From Thermoplasmata archaeon (GTDB lineage Archaea; Thermoplasmatota; E2; DHVEG-1; B8-G13), in contig QMST01000014.1 in assembly GCA_003649745.1 (NCBI GenBank), positions 1 through 9,001 of the forward strand: 9,001 nucleotides of DNA, written 5' to 3'. Made by a program: the position numbers and the translations under genes. Shown piece after piece: positions 1-6,862 of this stretch. Positions within the stretch are counted from its first letter, which is position 1, and every line of letters starts with the position of its first letter. The notes below the pieces were generated by a model, which was given only the letters and a program-made list of their open reading frames with translations, was not told the origin of the DNA and searched no databases.

Positions 1-605
1 ATAAAGTGGCTTCGTCGCTTCCACGCCTTATCAGTCTGTAACCATTTGGTTTCATGCTCTTTTCACCTCCCGCTAGGGGTACTTTGCAGCTTTCGCTCAC
101 GCTACTACTGCGCTATCGGTCTCGGGACGTATTTAGGGTTGGAAGTTTGTGCCTCCCAAATTCCCGCGCGATATCCAACGCACGGTACTCTAGAGACCAA
201 AAAATCTCCCTCTGGGCTTTCCTCTACGGGGCTGTCACCCTCTATGGCGCTCCATTCCAGGAGACTTCGAGTAGCTCAGATAGGGAGTATTAATTGGTCT
301 AAAACTCCACATCTCCCTATACTCTTCACATAGGGATTCGGTTTGCCCTATGCCGCTTTCAGTCGCCCTTACTCACGGCATCTCTATTGATTTCTTTTCC
401 TCCGCCTACTAAGATGTTTCAATTCGGCGGGTTCCCGATCCCATAAGGGATCGCCATGGGTTTACCATGACAGGAAGTCCCATTAGGCGATCTCCGCATC
501 AGCGGCTCCTTGCGCCTACGCGGAGCATATCGCAGCTTGGCACGACCTTCCTCGGCGCCCGAGCCGAGCAATCCACCAGATGGTGTAGCATACTACCGGC
601 TCAAT
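1..605 (-). rRNA. rrl: 23S ribosomal RNA, 5' part (runs off left edge)
   Basis: This is the first ~600 nt of the large-subunit rRNA, on the minus strand, with the remaining ~2.3 kb lying beyond position 1. Read on the minus strand it contains the conserved 5' segment CTGGTGGATTGCTCGGCTC (near 580-560) followed by GTGCCAAGCTGCGAT, as in other archaeal 23S genes, then domain I sequence including GTAGTAGCGTGAGCGAAAG near 85-115. The 5' end is estimated by comparison with known archaeal 23S starts and may be off by about 10 nt. No intron or large insertion is seen in this part. It follows tRNA-Ala by ~130 nt and is certainly part of the same transcript as 16S. Small open frames on either strand here are chance readings of rRNA. 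Confidence 0.96.
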
Positions 606-738
606 TTCACGTCCAGGTGCATATGCTTAACCATTACAGCCCATCTGTAATGGTTGATGATCATCGATGCAAAGGCGCATCTACATCCTTATCAACCATT
701 CTGTTTCCAGAGTGGCTGACGCATCCTTTTTGAAGCCA
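606..738 (-). other. tRNA-Ala to 23S spacer with competing hairpins
   Basis: This spacer of the pre-rRNA holds two alternative stems that share one strand. A perfect 10-bp hairpin pairs 629-638 with 646-655 (loop of 7). Alternatively 649-658 pairs with 691-700 (10 bp), enclosing a small hairpin 666-670/677-681. The segment 656-665 is also a palindrome. The 5' strand of the 23S processing stem should lie here, but its partner is downstream of 23S and outside the window, so it cannot be verified. No gene is seen. Confidence 0.6.
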
Positions 739-810
739 TGGACCGGATGGGATTTGAACCCATGGCCTCCTGCTTGCAAAGCAGGCGATCTTCCACTGAT
801 CTACCGGCCC
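739..810 (-). tRNA. tRNA-Ala (anticodon UGC)
   Basis: A complete 72-nt cloverleaf folds on the minus strand. The acceptor stem GGGCCGG/CCGGTCC is 7 bp and contains the G3:U70 wobble pair, the main identity element of alanine tRNA. The D stem is GATC/GATC, and the anticodon stem CCTGC/GCAGG carries the loop TTTGCAA with anticodon TGC. The variable region is 5 nt, and the T arm is ATGGG-TTCAAAT-CCCAT. The discriminator base is A73. CCA is not encoded. It lies in the 16S-23S spacer, as is usual for Euryarchaeota, and is released from the rRNA precursor by RNase P and tRNase Z. No intron is present. Confidence 0.98.
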
Positions 811-926
811 ACAAAATCTTTTGATGGTGTGAAACAGATTGTGAGCCGATAGAAGTTAATATAATTTTTGGTCGATGCGCAAGTTTGTTTTTGGTGTCCG
901 CCAACTCCTATATTTTTTGGTTTCGA
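811..926 (-). other. 16S trailer / spacer to tRNA-Ala
   Basis: This is the transcribed spacer between the 16S 3' end and tRNA-Ala. Its main content is the 3' strand of the 16S processing stem at 871-907 (separate entry). The remainder, 811-870 and 908-926, is AT-rich with no gene or clear structure. Confidence 0.8.
871..907 (-). promoter_or_regulatory. 16S processing stem, 3' strand of bulge-helix-bulge
   Basis: In the minus-strand RNA this segment pairs with the leader at 2433-2468. The helices are: 897-907 with 2433-2443 (11 bp, one G-U); a 3-nt bulge 2444-2446 on the leader side; a 4-bp helix 893-896 with 2447-2450; a 3-nt bulge 890-892 on this side; a 3-bp and a 2-bp helix; then 871-882 with 2457-2468 (12 bp). 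Three-nt bulges on opposite strands separated by 4 bp are the canonical substrate of the archaeal tRNA-splicing endonuclease, which excises pre-16S. The position just outside both ends of 16S agrees with this. Confidence 0.92.
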
Positions 927-2398
<1,472 letters not shown>

Positions 2399-2432
2399 CT
2401 TGCACACAATCCTGTCAATAACGGAATTTGAC

Positions 2433-2468
2433 GAGTTAGCGGATCTCACCAACAATTTGCGCATCGAC
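2433..2468 (-). promoter_or_regulatory. 16S processing stem, 5' strand of bulge-helix-bulge
   Basis: This is the leader-side strand of the 16S BHB, paired with 871-907 as described there. The 3-nt bulge on this side is 2444-2446 (AGA in RNA), followed by the 4-bp helix 2447-2450. The stem base is the perfect 12-bp helix 2457-2468, and 34 nt of pre-16S leader separate the stem from mature 16S. Confidence 0.92.
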
Positions 2469-2473
2469 GTCAG

Positions 2474-2523
2474 ATTCGAGAGAGCGCGTACACCCTCTGA
2501 ACGAGGTGTACGGATTTCTCGAA
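2474..2523 (-). other. rRNA leader hairpin
   Basis: An extended hairpin in the rRNA leader lies next to the 16S processing stem. The outer stem is TTCGAGA/TCTCGAA (2475-2481 with 2517-2523), the inner stem CGTACACC/GGTGTACG (2487-2494 with 2505-2512), and the loop is about 10 nt. In archaeal leaders such hairpins are thought to assist folding or processing of the precursor; the role here is inferred. Confidence 0.7.
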
Positions 2524-2558
2524 CCTCCATACAATAGATATGTCTCCCGGGATGGAAG
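2524..2558 (-). other. second rRNA leader hairpin
   Basis: ACTTCCAT (minus strand, 2559-2552) pairs with ATGGAGGT (2530-2523) as 8 bp including one G-U wobble. The wobble would be an A-C mismatch on the plus strand, so the pairing favours minus-strand transcription, consistent with an rRNA leader that extends at least to 2559. The loop side contains the palindrome TCCCGGGA (2545-2552), which recurs at 2607-2614. Confidence 0.5.
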
Positions 2559-2650
2559 TAGCTCATTCATCGATAGTTTACACTATATTCTTATGAGCGA
2601 CCGGATTCCCGGGATTTTAATCTAATTAAGCTCTAGGGAGTATACAATAT

Positions 2651-2694
2651 CTATTATATATACTTTATAGTCGTTTTCTATTTATATTTTTTGT
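2651..2694 (-). promoter_or_regulatory. Likely rRNA operon promoter (TATA/BRE region)
   Basis: This is an AT-rich block upstream of the rRNA leader. Two TATA-like boxes are visible on the minus strand: TATATATAAT (2662-2653), predicting transcription start near 2630, and TATAAATA (2686-2679) preceded by an A-rich BRE-like ACAAAAAA (2694-2687), predicting a start near 2655. Both starts lie upstream of the leader hairpins. Which is used, or whether both are, cannot be decided by eye. The same block could also serve a plus-strand promoter. Confidence 0.55.
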
Positions 2695-2702
2695 TAAAGA
2701 TT

Positions 2703-2766
2703 GGTCGCTGTCACCCAGTATCGTCAGTCTGGGTGTTCAAGGTCGGAGGATCTTGAATCTGCGACC
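2703..2766. other. Structured element, three-way junction, unassigned
   Basis: A closing stem GGTCGC/GCGACC (2703-2708 with 2761-2766) encloses two hairpins: CACCCAG/CTGGGTG (2712-2718 with 2729-2735, 10-nt loop) and TTCAAG/CTTGAA (2736-2741 with 2752-2757). On the plus strand the second hairpin extends by G-U, U-A and C-G to a GGAG tetraloop. On the minus strand that extension contains an A-C mismatch, but the first hairpin's loop reads ACTGACGATA, which has UGA and GA as in a kink-loop. The strand is therefore undecided. It directly follows the two H/ACA-like hairpins if read on the minus strand, but has no ACA box at the proper distance. I do not recognise a family. Confidence 0.5.
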
Positions 2767-2769
2767 GGT

Positions 2770-2915
2770 TGTATGATCTCGGGGTTGTCCTCTCTTTCAT
2801 CTCTTGACGATTCGTCTGTTCGATCAAGGAGGGACCTGATATCGAGATCATATGAAATGTTGCCTTGACCTTGCACCTCTAATCACGTTTTCATAGAGGT
2901 CTTCGAATCAAGGCT
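2770..2915 (-). ncRNA. Probable two-hairpin H/ACA guide RNA
   Basis: Read on the minus strand, this region forms two consecutive hairpins, each followed by ACA. Hairpin 1 (2915-2858) has lower stem GCCTTGA/TCAAGGC, pocket strands TTCGAAG and GCAAGG, upper stem ACCTCTA/TAGAGGT, and an apical loop TGAAAACGTGAT with UGA on both sides, like the kink-loop bound by L7Ae; the ACA box is 2860-2858. Hairpin 2 (2851-2770) has lower stem ATGATCTCG/CGAGATCAT, pocket strands ATATCAG and AACCC, upper stem GTCCCTC/GAGAGGAC (one bulged A), and ACA at 2772-2770. In both, exactly 14 nt separate the upper stem from ACA, within the 14-16 nt rule known for archaeal H/ACA guides. These RNAs direct Cbf5 pseudouridylation, usually of rRNA. 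Hairpin 2 lacks a clear kink-turn, and no convincing target was found in the rRNA visible here; 23S is mostly outside the window. Confidence 0.6.
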
Positions 2916-2937
2916 ATTAGTAATATATTGCTATGTG

Positions 2938-2954
2938 TTTATTAAGGTTTCTCT
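2938..2954 (-). promoter_or_regulatory. BRE/TATA upstream of the H/ACA-like RNA
   Basis: On the minus strand GAAACC (2951-2946, BRE-like) is followed by TTAATAAA (2945-2938, TATA-like). The usual ~26-nt spacing predicts a start at about 2915, which is the first base before the hairpin 1 stem. The agreement of start and structure is the main support. Confidence 0.5.
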
Positions 2955-2963
2955 ACCATCATT

Positions 2964-2980
2964 CACAAAAAATCTAAAAG
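2964..2980 (-). terminator. T-rich terminator after pyrF
   Basis: On the minus strand CTTTTAGATTTTTTGTG begins about 11 nt after the pyrF stop. Archaeal termination commonly occurs at such T-runs without a hairpin. It would separate pyrF from the RNA gene downstream. Confidence 0.55.
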
Positions 2981-2991
2981 GGCTCAATCTG

Positions 2992-3804
2992 TCATCTATA
3001 TTTGTTAATTTCCTCCTTTAGAGAAATTGCTTTTTTCCTAGCCTCTTTTGCAAAATTTTCATTGTTGGATGCATAAATTATACTTCTTGATGAGTTTATA
3101 ATCGCTAGTTCCCCTTTACTATTTGTACCGTTTTTAACTGTTTTTTCTATGTTACCACCTTGCTTTCCGATGCCAGGTATGAGTATGGGTAAATCCTCGC
3201 CTACTGTTTCTCTTATTATTTTTAACTCTGTTGGATAGGTGGCGCCAACGACTAGACCACAATTTGAACTATACTTATTCCATTTCCTGGCTTTTTCTGC
3301 AATAATTTGATACAGAGGCTTATTGTTTATCTTTAAATCTTGGATTTCTCTAGCTGAAGGGTTTGATGTTCTGCAGAGTATAAAAGTACTTTTTTCTTTG
3401 TATTCTAGGAAAGGTTTTATTGAGTCGAAGCCTAGATAAGGGTTAACTGTTGTGGCATCTGCATTAAATATTTCAAAAATGGTTTTTGCGTATTTTTCTG
3501 CTGTATGTGTAATATCATTTCTTTTACCATCTAGTATAACTGGTATATCTTTTGGTATATGATCTATGGTTTTTTTAAGCACATCATAGGCTTTCTCAGC
3601 TAATATTTCATAAAATGCTATGTTTAGTTTATATGCACAAACTAGATCATTAGTTGCGTCTATTATTGCCTTATTGAATTCTACAAAAGGTTCTTTTCTA
3701 TCTAGTAAAAATCTTGGTATTTTTTCTTTATCTATGTCAAGGCCTACACATAGGAGGGTGTTGTTCTTCTTGCTTGCTCTTATCAGCTTTTGTTTAAAAT
3801 CCAT
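2992..3804 (-). CDS. pyrF: Orotidine 5'-phosphate decarboxylase, family 2
   Basis: PyrF decarboxylates orotidine monophosphate to UMP, the last step of de novo pyrimidine synthesis, in the cytoplasm. The 270-residue TIM-barrel protein has the expected landmarks: CVGLDID (19-25) at the first strand, AYK (57-59), the catalytic DGKRND (92-97, with D92, K94 and D97), TVNPYLGFDS (119-128), RTSNPS (145-150), VVGATYPTE (185-193), the phosphate-gripping PGIGKQGG (210-217) and NSSR with R240. TSNP, GATYP and GIGKQGG together, and the length of ~270, mark the longer family 2 (pyrF_sub2) rather than the ~210-230-residue type of most methanogens. The ATG start precedes the first conserved block by the usual distance. 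It has only a weak AGAAG upstream, and the transcript is probably near-leaderless (see the 3833-3842 box). It is divergent from the glycan genes. Confidence 0.95.
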   Translation of the reverse strand: MDFKQKLIRASKKNNTLLCVGLDIDKEKIPRFLLDRKEPFVEFNKAIIDATNDLVCAYKLNIAFYEILAEKAYDVLKKTIDHIPKDIPVILDGKRNDITHTAEKYAKTIFEIFNADATTVNPYLGFDSIKPFLEYKEKSTFILCRTSNPSAREIQDLKINNKPLYQIIAEKARKWNKYSSNCGLVVGATYPTELKIIRETVGEDLPILIPGIGKQGGNIEKTVKNGTNSKGELAIINSSRSIIYASNNENFAKEARKKAISLKEEINKYR

Positions 3805-3832
3805 CTTAGCTTCTTTTTGATTATTTGCTTAG

Positions 3833-3842
3833 TTTATTAAAA
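3833..3842 (-). promoter_or_regulatory. Candidate TATA box for pyrF
   Basis: TTTTAATAAA on the minus strand, with A-rich sequence just upstream as a possible BRE. The usual spacing places the start near 3811, only about 7 nt before the ATG, so the mRNA would be essentially leaderless. Confidence 0.45.
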
Positions 3843-3857
3843 TGTTTTTGTAGTTAG

Positions 3858-3866
3858 ATATTTATT
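3858..3866 (+). promoter_or_regulatory. Candidate TATA box for the first glycosyltransferase
   Basis: ATATTTATT lies in the 88-bp divergent gap. It is about 26 nt from position 3888, which would give a leader of ~5 nt before the ATG at 3893. A weak SD-like AAGGGG lies at about 3879-3884. It is back to back with the pyrF box, so the gap probably holds two opposed promoters. Confidence 0.45.
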
Positions 3867-3892
3867 TTGTTATTGGATAAGGGGTTTGTATC

Positions 3893-4981
3893 ATGAATAT
3901 AATATATGGGATATGCTCTTGGGGCTTAGGTCATGCAACTAGGTCCCTTCCAGTAGTGAGAAAACTACTAGAAGAGGGAAACAATTTAACAATAATTTCT
4001 CATGGTGATCCTCTGGATTTACTGAAGAAAGAGATTGGAGATAATGCAAAATATTTTGATGTAAAAGATTATCCTATCCCTATATCTGAAAAAAAGGGTG
4101 AATTTGTTGCTAAGAGTATATTATATTGGCCTCTGTTCATGAGACGTATGAGAAAGGGTTTGGTTTTTCTTAACAAAATTTTGATGAATGGTAGATATGA
4201 TTTAATAATATCTGATGGAAGATATGATATTTATAGCAAAAAAATTCCTTCTTTTTTTATCTCACATCAGATTAGAATAATGAACCCATTTAGGATTAAA
4301 TTATTGGAATATGGTAGCGAGGTTTTTAATTTGTTCTTCTTCAAGCGATTTTGTGGTGTGATAGTACCAGATTACAAAGATGATGATCTATCTGGTGATC
4401 TTTCTCATAATTTGAAATTAATTGATGAGGACAAGCTACATTATGTTGGTGCACTTTCTGATTTTAGAAAGAAGAATCTTAAAAAAGATATTGATTTTCT
4501 CGTTTCTTTGTCTGGTCCTGAGCCGCAAAGATCAATTTTAGAGGAAAAATTGTTATCTCAGGTAAGTAATGGAAAGTTAAATGGAAAAATTGTTTTTACC
4601 TTGGGAAAGAATAAACATGTTGTTCCTCCTAAGAGTAATGTGGAAATTTACCCTCTTGTAGATAAGGGAAAAAGAGAGGAGTTACTGAATAGGGCAAAGA
4701 TGGTGATATCAAGATCTGGTTATTCAACTATAATGGATCTTGCAGTAGTTGGGACAAAAGCTTTGATGATTCCTACACCTGGGCAAATTGAGCAGGAGTA
4801 CTTGGCTTGGTATCATAAGCAAAAGGGAAATTTTTATTCTGTTAATCAGGATGATGTTGATCTTGAGAGGGATGTAAAAGAGGCTTCTAGGAGTAAAGGT
4901 TTTATCAGTGCTTGTGATGTTGGTAAAACAGTTGATAACATAATGGATGTTATATTCTCGGTTGATAAAAGTCCTTTTTAG
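3893..4981 (+). CDS. MurG-like GT-B glycosyltransferase (archaeal MJ1255 type)
   Basis: Predicted cytoplasmic or membrane-associated nucleotide-sugar glycosyltransferase of 362 residues with two Rossmann-like halves. The N-terminal signature YGICSWGLGHATRS (5-18) matches the glycine-rich acceptor-side loop of MurG/GT1/GT28-like enzymes and is characteristic of the archaeal MJ1255 family. VSLSGPEPQR (204-213) opens the C-terminal domain. SRSGYSTIMDL (273-283) and PTPGQIEQEYLA (294-305) occupy the place of the donor-nucleotide binding motif, with E301/E302 suited to ribose contact. No signal peptide or membrane helix is seen; hydrophobic patches near 76-95 and 143-157 could contact the membrane, as in MurG. 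Length is as expected for the family. It is the first gene of the plus-strand glycan locus. The sugar and acceptor cannot be read from sequence. Confidence 0.85.
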   Translation: MNIIYGICSWGLGHATRSLPVVRKLLEEGNNLTIISHGDPLDLLKKEIGDNAKYFDVKDYPIPISEKKGEFVAKSILYWPLFMRRMRKGLVFLNKILMNGRYDLIISDGRYDIYSKKIPSFFISHQIRIMNPFRIKLLEYGSEVFNLFFFKRFCGVIVPDYKDDDLSGDLSHNLKLIDEDKLHYVGALSDFRKKNLKKDIDFLVSLSGPEPQRSILEEKLLSQVSNGKLNGKIVFTLGKNKHVVPPKSNVEIYPLVDKGKREELLNRAKMVISRSGYSTIMDLAVVGTKALMIPTPGQIEQEYLAWYHKQKGNFYSVNQDDVDLERDVKEASRSKGFISACDVGKTVDNIMDVIFSVDKSPF

Positions 4982-5047
4982 TTTGTTTTTAAAAGAAGTT
5001 TTTTATAAGCATATATATTTACTTTTTGGGTTGGGACGAGTTGGTAA
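4982..5047 (+). promoter_or_regulatory. Intergenic terminator/promoter candidate
   Basis: T-runs just after the stop (GTTTGTTTTT, then GTTTTTTAT) could terminate the first gene's transcript. CATATATATTTAC at about 5010-5022 could be a TATA box, with a start near 5042 and hence a leader of only ~6 nt before the ATG at 5048. The membrane-protein gene may therefore have its own promoter rather than depend on the first gene. Confidence 0.4.
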
Positions 5048-6847
5048 ATGTTTAGTTGCGGTAAATGGTATTATAAACTCCTGTATAGTTGGCAGTTCTG
5101 GCTTGGTGCTGTTACAGTTCTAGCTATAGTTGTTAGATCTATTCCTGCATGGACAAATGCTGCATGGGGGTGTGATCTTGGTATCTATTATGGGTTAGCG
5201 AAAATTTTTGTAAAACAAAAAATGCTGTTTCCCATATATACTGGATGGGGTGATTCTTATCAGTATTTCCCTGTTCTCTATGTTATAACTGGAGTTATTC
5301 ATGCGTTCACGGGTGTTGATTTGTTGTCCCTTGTTAGTAAAATTGGGCCTATTGTTGGTGGGTTAACTGTTCCTATTTTCTATTTTATAGTTTATGAGTT
5401 GCTTAAAGATAGAAGGGTGGCTTTGATTGCATCGGCGCTTCTCTCTGTTGCTACGTTCCATGTTTATCAAACGAGTCATACTGCTCCTTTAACATTTGGT
5501 CATTTCTTTATGATGCTGTCTATCTATTTGTTTATCAAATTTGTTTATGATAGGAGATCATATTTGTTTCCTTTGTTGCTCTCTACGGTTCTTTTGATTT
5601 TGTCACATCATTTTACGACTTATTTTTATATAATTGTGATAACTGCTATGTTTTTCACAATCTTGTTTTTCAAACGTGTTGTTGAGAGAAATGATGTTTA
5701 TATTCTGCTATATGTTTCTCTTTCTTCTGCGCTTGCCTTTTCTTATTGGACTTTTGTTGCAAAACCTGTATCTACTAGTTTTATAACATCTAATTTTATC
5801 TTGCCCTTGTGCTCCACTGGTGTGATAACTTTGTATTATCTGATTCTCTATGGTGTCTTTTTGTTCACATTTTTATATCATGGGAAAACTAGTTTTGGTA
5901 GGATCTTAGATGGTTTTAAACCATTGCCTCTAGGGGTTAAATTTGTGATCATATTTTTCATTATTCTGACTGCCTCTTTTATAGTATCTGTAACAGGTGT
6001 TCCTGGGGTGCATGCGAAATTGACTATTCCAGCTATAATGTATTCTATACCAATGATATTTCTGGTGAGTCTTTCTTTATCAAACTTGTCTGTATTACGT
6101 CATCAGCAGGGTGGTAGACTGGTGTTAGGATGGGTTTTTGGTATAGCGGTTTCTCTGTTTTACTCTCTGGTTTCTGGAAAACTTTTTCCAGATAGACATT
6201 TGGAATATCTGATAGTTCCTTTGTGTGTACCGGCAGCTATGGCAATATTGAAGATTGCTGATGTTCTGAGTAAAAGTGGTTTAAAGGAGTTTTTTGTTGA
6301 GTCTAGGGATATGGTGGAAAGTAAGTTGGTTTATAAGAGGCATATTTTGGTTGCGTTATTGTTGCTTATCCTGATCTTTTCTAATGGTGCTTCTACATAT
6401 CAGACAATAAATGAGTTGAAATTTATTGATGAAAGAATTGCAGATCCTTGTGTAAACATGCTGAAGTGGATGCATGGTAATATTAGTTATAGTAGCGTTG
6501 TTGCATCTGATCATAGGATATCTATGCTGCTTTGGGCGGAGGGGTTCAATATCACATATGGGGAGACTAATACAACGTGGACTTCCGGAAATTGGAGTGG
6601 TTGCATATCAGAGCTTTGTTCTTTGAATGTTAGTTATGTGGTTATAGATGATATAATGAGGGATGTTGTTGTTAATGTAGATGTTGGCAAGTATTATCAT
6701 ATGACAAATGAATCGTATTTAAAGTTTCAAAGAGAGCCTTTTGAGCTTGTTTATAGAAATGCTACCTTTGATAGTTTGGGTGAGGAGATTCACTGGGTTG
6801 AAATATATAGGGTTAATTGGAGTGTTGTGAGTTTATTATCTGAGTAG
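5048..6847 (+). CDS. Multi-spanning GT-C-like membrane glycosyltransferase
   Basis: A 599-residue integral membrane protein. Hydrophobic segments lie near 18-34, 74-90, 96-118, 124-140, 148-166, 172-188, 190-208, 217-240, 250-277, 297-316, 327-348, 357-375, 386-402 and 433-446, followed by a hydrophilic C-terminal part (about 450-599). The first external loop holds an acidic residue in AAWGCDLGIYYGLAK (D43), the usual place of the catalytic Asp in GT-C enzymes such as STT3/AglB and PMT/ArnT. PDRHLEYLIVP (381-391) resembles the late-helix motif of related archaeal proteins. It lacks the WWDYG motif, so it is not an ordinary oligosaccharyltransferase. Such enzymes use polyprenyl-phosphate sugars on the outer face. 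The C-terminal part carries eight N-X-S/T sequons (N478 to N590), consistent with an external location. Substrate unknown; a polymer export or assembly role remains possible. Confidence 0.72.
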   Translation: MFSCGKWYYKLLYSWQFWLGAVTVLAIVVRSIPAWTNAAWGCDLGIYYGLAKIFVKQKMLFPIYTGWGDSYQYFPVLYVITGVIHAFTGVDLLSLVSKIGPIVGGLTVPIFYFIVYELLKDRRVALIASALLSVATFHVYQTSHTAPLTFGHFFMMLSIYLFIKFVYDRRSYLFPLLLSTVLLILSHHFTTYFYIIVITAMFFTILFFKRVVERNDVYILLYVSLSSALAFSYWTFVAKPVSTSFITSNFILPLCSTGVITLYYLILYGVFLFTFLYHGKTSFGRILDGFKPLPLGVKFVIIFFIILTASFIVSVTGVPGVHAKLTIPAIMYSIPMIFLVSLSLSNLSVLRHQQGGRLVLGWVFGIAVSLFYSLVSGKLFPDRHLEYLIVPLCVPAAMAILKIADVLSKSGLKEFFVESRDMVESKLVYKRHILVALLLLILIFSNGASTYQTINELKFIDERIADPCVNMLKWMHGNISYSSVVASDHRISMLLWAEGFNITYGETNTTWTSGNWSGCISELCSLNVSYVVIDDIMRDVVVNVDVGKYYHMTNESYLKFQREPFELVYRNATFDSLGEEIHWVEIYRVNWSVVSLLSE

Positions 6848-6862
6848 TGGGGTTTTAAGACT

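Noticed and set aside
646..700. A third H/ACA hairpin in the tRNA-Ala to 23S spacer (stem followed by ACA at 648-646)
   Set aside because: The distance from the small upper stem to ACA is 17 nt, outside the 14-16 nt rule, and the apical loop has no kink-turn or kink-loop features.
2703..2915. Plus-strand structured RNA driven by the AT-rich block at 2660-2690
   Set aside because: A few G-U pairs favour the plus strand locally, but the ACA spacing, kink-loop and BRE/TATA placement on the minus strand are more specific for the two hairpins at 2770-2915. Left open only for 2703-2766.
2703..2915. SRP (7S) RNA or RNase P RNA
   Set aside because: 7S RNA genes do lie near rRNA in some methanogens, but the conserved helix 8 GGAAGG/AGCA motif of SRP RNA and the GAGGAAAGUC and ACAGAAA blocks of RNase P RNA are absent on both strands, and the region is too short.
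5048..6847. Calling the membrane protein AglB/STT3
   Set aside because: The WWDYG motif and the large catalytic C-terminal domain of archaeal oligosaccharyltransferase are not present; only the general GT-C layout is supported.
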